This document shows, in pieces, positions 45,842-55,285 of a stretch of 64,000 bases of DNA (positions are counted from its first letter, which is position 1; every line of letters begins with the position of its first letter). The notes below the pieces were generated by a model. It worked only from the letters and a program-made list of their open reading frames with translations, ran no database searches and had not been told where the DNA came from. Made by a program: the position numbers and the translations under genes. This stretch comes from Massilia sp. Mn16-1_5 (GTDB lineage Bacteria; Pseudomonadota; Gammaproteobacteria; Burkholderiales; Burkholderiaceae_D): assembly GCF_004798585.1 (NCBI RefSeq), contig NZ_PPXQ01000020.1:16733-80732 (forward strand), in the 5' to 3' direction.

Positions 45842-46042
45842 TCAATGCATGAGGAGCGAGTACGGCAAGGACATGCCGTCGACGCGCACCTTGCTGGCGT
45901 CAAAAAGATGGTGGCGTGGCGCGTCGCATAAGGGACGCAGGTACCCGCGGCGCCAACCCAGCTCGTTGGCAGCGAGCGCTCGAATGATCAAACAATCGCA
46001 AAGTGATCTTGGCAACCTCAGTCGATGTTGCCTAACGCTGGC
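45842..46042 (-). pseudogene. C-terminal remnant of an unidentified protein
   Basis: An open frame without a start codon reads ..CLIIRALAANELGWRRGYL.. PLCDAPRHHLFDASK.. MSLPYSLLMH and then stops. The composition is protein-like and unlike random sequence, so it is probably the tail of a gene whose front is lost. I do not recognise the family. The rest of 45698-46114 shows nothing else. Confidence 0.4.
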
Positions 46043-46114
46043 CTAATTTGTGAAGGATCGAAAGTCAGTCCAGCGACTGCATCCAAGGCGGCCAGTTGCT
46101 GGACTGAAAATGCG

Positions 46115-48325
46115 TCAGATCCTGATCGGCAGGCTCACTTGCGCTTGCAGTTCCTTTAACTTGGCATGGTCCGTCAAGATACGGTCATAGAGGTCAAGGT
46201 ACTTTTTCGACTCGACAGTCACGACCAAGGCGTAGCGGATGCGCTCGGCACTCGAGCCACTGTTGTCACCACCTTCTCGGGCGTTGTAGTGGATATCAAA
46301 GCTGGGTTCCTGCAAACTTGAGCCCAGGAAGCTATCTGTCGCGTGCAAGACCGTTTCCCATTTTCCGAGGTCGCTGCGCTGCTCCTGCTCGGTACGGAAC
46401 TTCGACACCGAGAAGAACGAGCGCGATTTGGCTTGCTGACCTGCCCGTTTTCCGAGATGGGGCCGGAAGGTGATGCCCAAGCCGGCTTTGGTGTAACTTG
46501 CCGCGTTCTCGACATCGACGGGACTGGCAAAGCAAAATGTTGCCGTGATCCGCACCTTCCCCTGCAGTTCTTGCGCAGGTAGTGGAATCGGTGCGCGAAG
46601 ATATTTGCCTGGGCGAAGACTGCCCTGGTAGATGATCCTGGCTACGCCATCGGCGCAGGTGATGACGTCGGCGACATCGTGCGCAATGCGTCCCCATCCG
46701 ATCTCGTCTACATCACACCGGGCCGTACTATCGACCGAATGCAACAGTAGCGCCTTGATGGTCAGGGGATCGACGTCAGCCCCGAGAATGGCACGGACGC
46801 CGATTCCTGTGCGTAGTGCAAAAGGCGAGGCGAAGCTTGTCCCCATCGTCGCCGCCAGTTCCGGGCGCCGGCCAGGTCGAATCACGTGAAAATATTCCTT
46901 CCCGCACCCGCCGAAAGACACCGCGTCTGGCTTGCGGCGCCCGGGGCTGCGGCCCGGGCCTTTGGCGCTATATCCTGCCCGCGCCCAGGTGCTGCCCGAG
47001 TGATTTGCAGCACCGATCGAGAGCGCGTTGACGCTGTCGCCAGGAACCTGAATACGGTCGAGGAACAGTTCCGTATCGCGCTCGCCATTGTTACCTACCG
47101 CAACAGTCATCAACGTCTCGCCGTCACTTAAGAGGTTATCGAGTACTGCGGTCCAGGCGTGAACGTCTGAATCCTCATATGGAAGATCGGGGCCCAAACT
47201 CAAGTTAATGAACTGGTACTGTCGGCTGAGCAATACTTCTTCGATATGACCGAGCGTTCGGTAGAGTTCGTACGGATCTTCTTCGTCCGAGCGCTCATCA
47301 AGGACGCGGTAATGGTCAACCGGGGCAAACGGACGCAAGGCCGTGCCGCCAGGCTCGATGGGTCCGAACAGGACAGCCGACGTAACGCCAAGCCCATGTT
47401 CCAGATAGCTGGGAACGTCAGCCGCGACAGGGTCACTACGCTCGTAGTGATTAACGTAAGACTCCAGGACGTGCGTTGCTGGCAGGCCTCCATCAAGTAT
47501 GGCAACGCGCGGCTCGCTAGATAACGGTCCCGCCAATGGCAAGGTGCAACCGACTGTCACGGCGCTCGATCGTGCAACTGGCCGCGCACTGCGAATTTTT
47601 GGCATGGGACGCACTACTCGCAACAAAGTGAACTGCGCCAGACCATCGAGGCCGGCGACCGGTCCCTCCGCTGCGAGAAACAGCATCCCTCCAACAGGGA
47701 ACTCATACTTTGGATTGACGGCAAAACCGTATTGCCGGGCATACGCTGCAAAAGCATCGCGCAGGACGCTACTTGAGTGCCCCGGGGCCATATGCAGGCC
47801 AACTTCAAATACGTTGCCATCGTACTGATCGAACAACTTGACACGGTCCAGCGAGGTCATGCTGTAGAAGTTCTCGATTTGGCGGAACTGGTCCCCCGCT
47901 GGAGAGTCCGGGTCGAGCTGCGCCGCAAGCTGCGGCAAGCGGGCCAACGCTGCCCGGGAGCCGGCAACAAACAGTTCTGTCGTATCGCACTGCGCAGGCG
48001 CTGTCTTGCGTGTGTCATTGCGTGGGTGCAAACGAATCGTTCGGCTACCGACAGACACCAAGCCCGCGTCGCGCAAGATTGCGCGAGGAAAATAGGACTT
48101 TGAAATATAAGCCGGGTGCAATTGCAACTTTGCCACCGCAAGATCGAAAGGGCAGGCTTCTCGTGGCAACGATCCGAGCTCCTTTGCGACATCGCGCATC
48201 TGGGGGATCAAAATTTGCCGCGCGTCGTCAAGTGAATACGGATGGGCCTTGTTCGGCTTCATCGGAGGCGGGCCGATGTCGTAAGTAAGAAGCTCGCCCT
48301 TGCCAATGATAAAGCGGTTTGCCAT
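46115..48325 (-). CDS. Subtilisin-like S8 serine protease, IetS-like
   Basis: 736-residue cytoplasmic protease, no signal peptide. The catalytic triad is visible: Asp in VAILDGGLP, His in YLEHGLGVTS, Ser in ATMGTSFASPFA, with oxyanion Asn in VAVGNNGE. About 260 residues precede the catalytic domain and about 200 follow. The ATG at 48325 follows AAGGAG and is two bases past the ATPase stop. The ATPase-then-subtilase order is that of IetAS, an anti-phage pair described in a 2020 defence-system survey. Assignment rests on domain pairing; activity against phage is not shown. Confidence 0.85.
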   Translation of the reverse strand: MANRFIIGKGELLTYDIGPPPMKPNKAHPYSLDDARQILIPQMRDVAKELGSLPREACPFDLAVAKLQLHPAYISKSYFPRAILRDAGLVSVGSRTIRLHPRNDTRKTAPAQCDTTELFVAGSRAALARLPQLAAQLDPDSPAGDQFRQIENFYSMTSLDRVKLFDQYDGNVFEVGLHMAPGHSSSVLRDAFAAYARQYGFAVNPKYEFPVGGMLFLAAEGPVAGLDGLAQFTLLRVVRPMPKIRSARPVARSSAVTVGCTLPLAGPLSSEPRVAILDGGLPATHVLESYVNHYERSDPVAADVPSYLEHGLGVTSAVLFGPIEPGGTALRPFAPVDHYRVLDERSDEEDPYELYRTLGHIEEVLLSRQYQFINLSLGPDLPYEDSDVHAWTAVLDNLLSDGETLMTVAVGNNGERDTELFLDRIQVPGDSVNALSIGAANHSGSTWARAGYSAKGPGRSPGRRKPDAVSFGGCGKEYFHVIRPGRRPELAATMGTSFASPFALRTGIGVRAILGADVDPLTIKALLLHSVDSTARCDVDEIGWGRIAHDVADVITCADGVARIIYQGSLRPGKYLRAPIPLPAQELQGKVRITATFCFASPVDVENAASYTKAGLGITFRPHLGKRAGQQAKSRSFFSVSKFRTEQEQRSDLGKWETVLHATDSFLGSSLQEPSFDIHYNAREGGDNSGSSAERIRYALVVTVESKKYLDLYDRILTDHAKLKELQAQVSLPIRI

Positions 48326-48327
48326 AT

Positions 48328-49494
48328 TCACTCCTTCTTGTGTCCGCGGCCCTTCAGCGGGGATGGGCCAGCATATTTACGCAACGTATCGCGGGCTACC
48401 CCGGTCAACTCCGAAATCTGGTTGTGCGACATTGCGCCTTCCTTTGCCAACGATATGGCCAGATCGCGCCGAGCGTTCTTGTCGAGCTCGCCGGCATGGC
48501 GGATTGCCAGATCGACTGCCAAGCGAGCAGGCGGGATCTGGTGAATCAAGGCATTGCGACGCATTGTGAGGATTGCCCGTTCCACATCGGACAGCGATTG
48601 GCCCATCAAGGACGACGCCATCAAATTGATCCACGGGCCGAACTGCTGCGCATCCCGGTCCAGGAAGCGACCGATGGCAAGAGCGACCCCCTCGCGATCG
48701 GAAACATCAAAACGCAAGATTGCGTCAAATCGACGCCAGAGCGCAGGATCGATCAACTCGGGGTGATTCGTTGCCGCAAGCAGCAAACCGCTATCTGGCC
48801 AATTGTCGACCTCCTGCAAAATTGCCGTGACCAGGCGCTTGAGTTCGCCCACGTCAGAGTCGTCACTACGGCGTTTGGCGATGGAGTCAACTTCATCGAG
48901 CAACAACACCGCCTCGTTTTGCTTGGCAGACTCGAAAACCAAACGCAAATTATTGCCCGTCTTGCCAAGCAGGCTACTCATGACGGTGGTGAGATCGAGC
49001 ACCCAAAGTGGCTTATTTATTTGCGTGGCGATATAACGCGCTGACAACGTTTTACCAACACCTGGCGGCCCAACCAGGATGGCTGATCGGGTCGGCCGGA
49101 TGCCGTGTGCGGCAAGCTTGGCGCGCTCTTTGCGCTCGCTCACGATGTCATCGATCTGCTTGGCCAGTGCTGCAGGCAGAATCGGAGCTGCCAAACCGTC
49201 ACGATCGTCGAACACACGCACCAGCGACTGGCGCGAATCCTGATCCTGCGGGAGAAGCGTAACGGCCTCACTCGTTGCTGGGGCGCGACGCATTACCGAT
49301 GGACCAGAGGCACGTATCTGGCTTGTCTTGAGGAGCTGATCGAGCTTGGAAGAGAACTGTGGTCGACCTGCTCGGTATTTGCGCACGAGCTTGGCCAGGT
49401 ACAGGCGCATGTCTTCGATCGAACCGGCCGCCGCAAGCCTGGCCAAATTGGCGAAATCAGCCTCAAAATCGTCAACAACTTCAATTTCTTTCAC
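48328..49494 (-). CDS. AAA+ ATPase with C-terminal HTH, IetA-like
   Basis: 388 residues. Walker A GPPGVGKT, Walker B AVLLLDEVDSIA, arginine-finger region PALWRRFDAILRF, all FtsH/SpoVK-like. The C-terminus ends with a likely helix-turn-helix (MSHNQISELTGVARDTLRKYAG). A GTG at 49494 is preferred, since AGAGG lies 5 nt upstream; a GTG at 49500 overlaps that site. Partner of the downstream protease, probably as a sensor or unfoldase in an IetAS-type defence pair. Repeated AATTGGCG sites in its promoter suggest autoregulation through the HTH. Confidence 0.86.
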   Translation of the reverse strand: MKEIEVVDDFEADFANLARLAAAGSIEDMRLYLAKLVRKYRAGRPQFSSKLDQLLKTSQIRASGPSVMRRAPATSEAVTLLPQDQDSRQSLVRVFDDRDGLAAPILPAALAKQIDDIVSERKERAKLAAHGIRPTRSAILVGPPGVGKTLSARYIATQINKPLWVLDLTTVMSSLLGKTGNNLRLVFESAKQNEAVLLLDEVDSIAKRRSDDSDVGELKRLVTAILQEVDNWPDSGLLLAATNHPELIDPALWRRFDAILRFDVSDREGVALAIGRFLDRDAQQFGPWINLMASSLMGQSLSDVERAILTMRRNALIHQIPPARLAVDLAIRHAGELDKNARRDLAISLAKEGAMSHNQISELTGVARDTLRKYAGPSPLKGRGHKKE

Positions 49495-49519
49495 AAACAC
49501 CTCTTAATTAAGTGCCATA

Positions 49520-49572
49520 AATTGGCGAATTAATTGGCGTATTTTATCACATTCCAGATTTTTTAGCCAATT
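49520..49572 (-). promoter_or_regulatory. Promoter with repeated AATTGGCG sites upstream of the ATPase gene
   Basis: AATTGGCG occurs at 49520-49527 and 49532-49539, and its partial inverse GCCAATT at 49566-49572. On the minus strand TTGGCT (49565-49570) and TAAAAT (49541-49546) form a -35/-10 pair with 18-bp spacing, with one site on the -35 and two just past the -10. This looks like a repressor operator set. Confidence 0.55.
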
Positions 49573-49793
49573 CCTTTACGCATATGGATGCCAAGATGGC
49601 CGTTGCCGCCATGGCTCACAGAGCGTCGGAGTAAGACTTCGCCTGTATCCGACGTCTTGCGTACGACGCACCTTATCTTGTACGAGTGCGATCGATGAGC
49701 CGATCAACCATCGTGGTGTGCGAAAAGAAAGAGCTACAAGTAAACGCGCGACTGAAGTACATTAAGCACAAGTAATGTTTCCGCATCCCAACT

Positions 49794-51713
49794 ATGTTCA
49801 GTAACCCAGCCAAATTTACCTTCCCTGTCGATGACGCTCTTTGGGCCGTAAAGCACATCGATCAGTTCACTCAAGCACATGCAAGAACACGCACCGCGGC
49901 TGTCAAAGTCATGCTGCAGCGCCTGCCTTTGAAAAGCACATCCCAGTTGACAAGACTGAGCGTCGCTGCCGCGAAAGAACTGCTTGGGAAACGAGACACC
50001 GACGCGAAGCCGGTGTTCGATTTCGTGTCGATCCTGGTCGGAGCACTTCCTGGCATTTGTATTGGGGACGTCTTTCGCAATGGCGAAAAAGTAGGAGAGC
50101 TGCCTAGCGTTAAGCGTACGCTCACGCTTGACGCGGGCGAAACAGACTCGACCCAGGCAAAAGCTGGGGGAACCATTGCGCCACTTCCCGGCTGGGGAAC
50201 AATGCCATGTCGCGTTCTCAATGCATCCGAATACTCAGGCATTGCCGACCACCCATTACAGAACGTGCGCTTTAGCCAGAGTCGGTTCGCCTATTTTCGA
50301 CGCACTCGCAAGGACGGTGGCACTGACACGTTCGTTCTCCCACGCATGACCATCTTTAAGGCGTTCTACGCGTCGCACAGTGTCTTGGCGAACGCGTTCT
50401 GCGCTGGCCCCTGGGAACATGAAGTTCACCGTGCCATCTCTTTTACCAGGACCCATGGCGGCGCGCAGACCGGCGTGGTCAATAACGGTGAGCAGTGGGA
50501 CATTGTTTTGCAGACCCTCATACAGGACGAGTACGCGGGCATCCTGGCCGTTCTTCACTTCGACGACTATGGGCGAAGCCGAGCCAAGTCCATTTATAGC
50601 CAAGCCTTACAGGAGCGCAATCACAACCCAAGGGCACCATGGTATGCCAATGCAGAGATCCCGCTGCGCTCTATCGACGAGAGTCTTCATCTGTCCCTTA
50701 AGTGTTTGCAGCTACGCAGTTGGCGTGACCGCAAATCCGGAGGACCTGAACATCATAAATTTCTCGTCACCGATATCTACGGCAGCAGCTGGCCGTCGCA
50801 CTACCCCATCATCGCCCACACACGGACCAATGCAGGAGAAGGCAGCCCGCGACCCCAGCCAGTGCCGTTGCCGGCACCATTTCGCGGTACGCCCCCTTCA
50901 AAGGAGGCAAATGAGGACACGGTCATACGTTCTGATCTTGACGCCCACACGGGCAGCTCGACGACGATCATCAAGGGCCGCGAATGGTGCTGGCTTGACA
51001 CCGGCCCGAAATACCGCAAACTGGAGAAGGAACAAAGCGGCCGCTACGAAGGAGGAGGCTTTGCCGGCATCGATAACGACACAGCACATGTATCACCTGG
51101 CGCCCATACATCGGAAAACGATGCGCTGCCGAAAGCGGAAATCAAATCTGTCGTACGAATTCCCAACGCTCGCTTCGATCATATGCATCAGGCACTCGCC
51201 AAACTTGTCGAGACCAACGTTATCACGCAGCTGACACCGATCCCCGCCAACCGTTCAGGGCAACGTGCCCAGCGAAGCGGTTATGAATGCTGGACGTTCA
51301 TCGATGACGAGTCACTGCGACGCAAGCTCGGACCTGCTGGTGGCTTCAGGACGATCTACGACATACCGCGTGTCCGGCGCAGCGCTCATTGGCGCACAGC
51401 TCTGGTTCTGAGTTTCCAGTACCGCCGGCAAATACACCATTGGATAGAAATCGAGTGCAATCGCAGCAATGCCTTCAGGTCGCTGCTACTGACCATTGCG
51501 TCTGGCCGGGATGTTCACGACACCATCGAAGTCACGCTCAATGCTATCGCAGAGGCTAAAGGCATAGGTCTCGAAAAGGCTGTTCGTGCAATCTTCCCTG
51601 ATGCACCGATCAAGGTGTTTGCTTATACTCATCGATACCAGAAAGATGGGACGCTAAGGGTGGATTTGCTGAAGGCCTTCCTTGAGCGTAACGTTGCTGA
51701 TCCTGCCGGATAG
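49794..51713 (+). CDS. TnsE-like target-selection protein (candidate)
   Basis: 639-residue soluble protein, convergent with tnsF. By eye its order of blocks parallels Tn7 TnsE: GICIGDVFRN; SRFAYFRRTRK..TFVLPRMTIFKAFY; an ILAVLHFDD block; LRSWRDRKSGG..HHKFLVTDIYG; FDHMHQALAKL; and a C-terminal WIEIECNRSNAFRSLLLTIASG.. followed by EKAVRAIF. TnsE directs Tn7 to replicating, mainly conjugal, DNA. The similarity is weak at residue level and read by eye, so a different transposon accessory protein remains possible. Start site lacks a clear ribosome signal. Confidence 0.55.
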   Translation: MFSNPAKFTFPVDDALWAVKHIDQFTQAHARTRTAAVKVMLQRLPLKSTSQLTRLSVAAAKELLGKRDTDAKPVFDFVSILVGALPGICIGDVFRNGEKVGELPSVKRTLTLDAGETDSTQAKAGGTIAPLPGWGTMPCRVLNASEYSGIADHPLQNVRFSQSRFAYFRRTRKDGGTDTFVLPRMTIFKAFYASHSVLANAFCAGPWEHEVHRAISFTRTHGGAQTGVVNNGEQWDIVLQTLIQDEYAGILAVLHFDDYGRSRAKSIYSQALQERNHNPRAPWYANAEIPLRSIDESLHLSLKCLQLRSWRDRKSGGPEHHKFLVTDIYGSSWPSHYPIIAHTRTNAGEGSPRPQPVPLPAPFRGTPPSKEANEDTVIRSDLDAHTGSSTTIIKGREWCWLDTGPKYRKLEKEQSGRYEGGGFAGIDNDTAHVSPGAHTSENDALPKAEIKSVVRIPNARFDHMHQALAKLVETNVITQLTPIPANRSGQRAQRSGYECWTFIDDESLRRKLGPAGGFRTIYDIPRVRRSAHWRTALVLSFQYRRQIHHWIEIECNRSNAFRSLLLTIASGRDVHDTIEVTLNAIAEAKGIGLEKAVRAIFPDAPIKVFAYTHRYQKDGTLRVDLLKAFLERNVADPAG

Positions 51714-51843
51714 TACAGCAGCGCATGTCATTTGCACTGACTCACCGAAGGTAACAATCGTCATCTATTCCATCGAAACGCAAATGATCGTTGACCAAAT
51801 GATCGTTGACTTAAAGCAAAGCTGGCAGATGCAAGCAGGCTCC

Positions 51844-53322
51844 TCATTTAACGAGCATTTCGACGAAGCGCCTGGCATAGGGATCGAGCTCTTGAGGAAT
51901 GCAAATACGCTCTTTGCCATAAAAGTATGTAACGGCATCAAGCGTCACTTGAAAATCCGTGGCGGTGGACGACAAAACTACTGCCTTGGGAAATCCGAGT
52001 GACTCGGCCAGGATGGAACCGAGGACATCCTGCGAAGCGCTCGCAATTCCCGTTTCCTCGACATTGGATATCAGATCCCGAAGCTTTCGTGCCGAACGTA
52101 CCGGGTCTGCCAGCGGACGAACGACGACACCCTTAGGTGGCATCTGTACCTTCCATCCACGAGCGCTTCGACAGAACGTGATGAAGCGTGAGAGGCTGTT
52201 CCTTGCGCCCGGTTTAGCCTCCAGATAGTGCTCCAATCGTCCTGCAGGCCAAGCTTCGTTCCCAACGTTGGCACTGGCGCAGAAAAGCGCAGCGTTAGAC
52301 AGGTACGTTCTGACACTGCGTGGCGAAAGTGCGCTCTTCATGAGCGCCTGGTGATAAGCCTGCAAAAGCTCGTTCCAGGGCTGGCGTTTGGCTGCTATCA
52401 GTAGCTCGGTAATGCGGGCAGCTTCGGACGCATCGCTCTTGTCTTCGCTGCGCAAATGAATATCGAGCTCTTCGGTCAGGAACTGTACAGGAAGCAGATG
52501 CCGGCGAAGCACCCCGGTACCAAACAGCTGCAAAAGAGCAGGCCCATTCAGATCCAGGGCAGAGCTATACTCGGCGTCGATTCGCTCAAAAAAAGGCTGG
52601 TGATCTCGAATATTACCCAGGAGCCTTGGATTGCCTAGACTTCGGGCATGCATCCACATGGCGAACCTCGACCACAGAACTACCACCCAGTAATGCGCAA
52701 ACATCGCTGACGTCAGCTTGACCTCTCGCTCGAGCGCAACGCGGTTCAGACAAGCACGGCATCGAGACGCCCCTTTACCTGGTACCTGGGTCCCGCAATC
52801 TGGGCATGCATGTGTTGCCGTACTGTCGTGAACACAATCGGCGCACACTGCTGAAGCATCCTCGCGATGACACCCAACCTTGCGGTACTTTCGACAGACA
52901 CTACACGTGGCATGCGTTTCTTTGTTCCTGCATGAATCACAGATCTTTTCGAATACACCTGCCGACGGCATGGTCGACAAACGGGAGGTAACCCGTTCGC
53001 ACCTTGCACATTTCTGAGCCTCCTTAAAATATGGGACACATGACGGACACACAGGCCGTTGATCGATCAATAGTCCAGCGCGCGGCACCGGTTTGTCGCA
53101 TCGAAGACAGGTTCGACTCGACCTTGTGCAAGCCGAACAGACAGGTTCCATCTCGTTCTTGTGAGCGATAGTTCTGCCATTACAGAGAACGCATGCTGCG
53201 GCCTTGAAAAGATACTTGTAGCAGCCACCGCAGTATTCCTTATCAAGATGAAGCTTGTGCGCTGTCTCCATCACCTTGCCGCAACGGTCGCAGTAACGTC
53301 CGAATTTTGGATCAATGCTCAT
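51844..53322 (-). CDS. tnsF: TnsF-like comM target selector: zinc ribbons plus inactive tyrosine recombinase fold
   Basis: 492 residues. The first ~190 hold a series of CxxC pairs (CDRCGK, CGGC, CVLC, CSAC, CLRC, CPSC, CARC, CSVC, CPDC, CRAC), i.e. several zinc ribbons. Around residue 310 comes a core-binding-like helix set (LLQAYHQALMKSALSPRSVRTYLSNAALF) as in phage integrases; the C-terminus lacks a recognisable R..HxxR..Y catalytic set. This matches TnsF, reported for Tn6022-like elements as the comM-targeting factor, and tniE of AbaR elements. The ATG at 53322 overlaps the tniQ stop (ATGA) with AGGAAG upstream. Confidence 0.82.
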   Translation of the reverse strand: MSIDPKFGRYCDRCGKVMETAHKLHLDKEYCGGCYKYLFKAAACVLCNGRTIAHKNEMEPVCSACTRSSRTCLRCDKPVPRAGLLIDQRPVCPSCVPYFKEAQKCARCERVTSRLSTMPSAGVFEKICDSCRNKETHATCSVCRKYRKVGCHREDASAVCADCVHDSTATHACPDCGTQVPGKGASRCRACLNRVALEREVKLTSAMFAHYWVVVLWSRFAMWMHARSLGNPRLLGNIRDHQPFFERIDAEYSSALDLNGPALLQLFGTGVLRRHLLPVQFLTEELDIHLRSEDKSDASEAARITELLIAAKRQPWNELLQAYHQALMKSALSPRSVRTYLSNAALFCASANVGNEAWPAGRLEHYLEAKPGARNSLSRFITFCRSARGWKVQMPPKGVVVRPLADPVRSARKLRDLISNVEETGIASASQDVLGSILAESLGFPKAVVLSSTATDFQVTLDAVTYFYGKERICIPQELDPYARRFVEMLVK

Positions 53323-54440
53323 GACCACTTCCTGGCAGCTGCCATCAATTCACGCGCACGCTGTTCCCGGCAATGTGCGCCGCCATCAGCCTCGATCTCG
53401 CGCACCCGCTTCAATAATGTCGAGGCTCGATATGAATATTGACGCCGCAACCGTTGCGGCAACCAGTCGATCTGTTCACCCAGCCATGTCGGCGTCTTCC
53501 CGCAATGGGCGAAACTTGCTCGGGTCATATTTGATGTCATCGCCACCCTAAAAAATTCATCCGGCCACCGGTTAAGTATTTCCAGAATGCTGGCACACAA
53601 GCGTAACCGCACAGCTGTAACGGAGAAACGCAACGCCTCGTGATTGTCGAGCACAACGTGATCGTGCACATCGAGGTTCACTTGATGCCAATGCATCTTT
53701 TCTCGCAACAGCTTTAGCAGTATCGCCAGGCCCGAAAAGAAGTCTGCGCGCTCAACAATTGTGCCGCCAACGTCGATGAAGTCGTGCCTACAAAAGCTCA
53801 GAAATTTCTCCTGTACCTGTAATGCCTCATCTACTGGTAAATCGGCATCATGAGGGTGCACGTTGCCCAGTACTGAGCCACATCGATGGCAGGTTGACGG
53901 TGAAAAACGCGCTCGATGCGGTACGACTGGTGCACTGCACGCGCTGCATTGATTCTCAAGCATACGATGATGAACGCTGCAGGCAAACGCAAACGACAGG
54001 CGCCAGGTGCGAAGAAATGCACCATTGGCCTGAAGGCATTGAGGACAAAACTGTAGTCCATGGCGAGAACGGAAGCGACCATGCATGCCTATAGATGTGA
54101 GCCAGCTTGACTGGCCTTTAAAGGCGTCTGCGTCGTTTGCGTTACTCGAAAAAAGAGGTGAGAGCGTCATCGACCTGACCAGATCGGCCGACAGGTTCGA
54201 CGCCTGAGCAATCGCATCGACAAGCTGCGTGTGCGCCCGAGCATCGATATCGCGCGTCCATATCTGAGCACGTGGAAAATGCAGGGAGACAAAATGCATT
54301 GGGTGCATACCATGGGCATGTGCCGAGCGCACGAGATATGAACTGAGAAGCTCGTCTGGAAGGGGCTCAAGCCGAATTGACCAGGAACGCGTCTTTAGAC
54401 ACGTTTGGCAATGTCCTCCCACTCGTCCTGACGTGTCCAC
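53319..54440 (-). CDS. tniQ: TniQ/TnsD-family transposition protein
   Basis: 373 residues from a GTG. The TniQ start is WSIRLEPLPDELLSSYLVRSAHAHGMHPMHFV, followed by zinc-binding motifs FCPQCLQANG, FACSVHHRMLENQCSACSAPV and STCHRCGSVLG. TniQ links target selectors to TnsC. It overlaps the tnsC end by 46 bp; a GTG at 54422 is another possible start. At 373 residues it is short for a complete TnsD, consistent with site recognition being done by the next gene (TnsF). Confidence 0.9.
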   Translation of the reverse strand: MDTSGRVGGHCQTCLKTRSWSIRLEPLPDELLSSYLVRSAHAHGMHPMHFVSLHFPRAQIWTRDIDARAHTQLVDAIAQASNLSADLVRSMTLSPLFSSNANDADAFKGQSSWLTSIGMHGRFRSRHGLQFCPQCLQANGAFLRTWRLSFAFACSVHHRMLENQCSACSAPVVPHRARFSPSTCHRCGSVLGNVHPHDADLPVDEALQVQEKFLSFCRHDFIDVGGTIVERADFFSGLAILLKLLREKMHWHQVNLDVHDHVVLDNHEALRFSVTAVRLRLCASILEILNRWPDEFFRVAMTSNMTRASFAHCGKTPTWLGEQIDWLPQRLRRQYSYRASTLLKRVREIEADGGAHCREQRARELMAAARKWS

Positions 54441-55285
54441 TTCATCGACCTGAGCACTTGCTCGTCAATCTTTTCCCTGCCAGAGCTAATCGCAAAGCTC
54501 GCCGCTTCCTTCAACAGCTTAACCGTCGACCCAAGGGTTTCACCAGCCATCGAATACAGCTTAGGCGCCAGTTCGCGCGACGCCAAGTTCGACGGCTCCG
54601 CCAAAGGCAACAGTCGCTCATAGCTGGCCAAAAAGCGCAGATACTCGGTGTTAAGGCTCCATCGATCAAGCGCCGCTGGCTCGAAACGTGACTTCATCTG
54701 CGGCTCAAGATTGAGGGCATTGATCGCGGCCTGAGTTCCTGCAGCGATGATCGAAATCTTCAGATCATTGCTTAACCCCTTGATGGCCGCGAGCAGGTCA
54801 CCAGCCTTCTTGCCGGCAGTGGTGAGGTTGTTGAATTCGTCGATGACGAGAACCCGAATGCCTGCGTAGCTGAGGATGGATTTCGCTTGGCGTTTCTTGG
54901 CTGCAGCCGAGTCTCGATCACCGTGGGATATGCCCATCGACCAGAGAATTTCCGACCAAAATTCGGACTCGTCTGGAGTCTCAGGCATCGAGATACGAAG
55001 AACAGGCGCGATGGGGCTGCCAGTGGCGGTAATCTGCACCGGATAGCGGTGCGAGAAACGCTCGAGGATCGAACTCTTGCCATTGCCGCTGCGGCCGACA
55101 ATGAGCAGATTAGGCATGCGCAGCGTCTTAGGATAGACAAGCAGCTGATCGAGCTGCTGCATAATCTGGGTAGCACGCGTGTATCCAATCCAGTGATCAG
55201 ACTTGCAATGCTCGATTCGCTCGTCGTTGGGCAACTGCAGCAGCGGCAGCACGTCGCTATTGAGGTGGGTTTGAACTTCGATCAT
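54395..55285 (-). CDS. tnsC: TnsC/TniB AAA+ regulator
   Basis: 296-residue ATPase that connects target complex and transposase. Walker A is GRSGNGKSS, Walker B VLVIDEFNN, sensor-like IIAAGTQAAINAL and a TniB-type N-terminus (HWIGYTRATQIMQQLDQLLVYP). The length is that of compact TniB rather than Tn7 TnsC. The start overlaps the tnsB stop by 4 bp. Confidence 0.95.
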   Translation of the reverse strand: MIEVQTHLNSDVLPLLQLPNDERIEHCKSDHWIGYTRATQIMQQLDQLLVYPKTLRMPNLLIVGRSGNGKSSILERFSHRYPVQITATGSPIAPVLRISMPETPDESEFWSEILWSMGISHGDRDSAAAKKRQAKSILSYAGIRVLVIDEFNNLTTAGKKAGDLLAAIKGLSNDLKISIIAAGTQAAINALNLEPQMKSRFEPAALDRWSLNTEYLRFLASYERLLPLAEPSNLASRELAPKLYSMAGETLGSTVKLLKEAASFAISSGREKIDEQVLRSMKWTRQDEWEDIAKRV

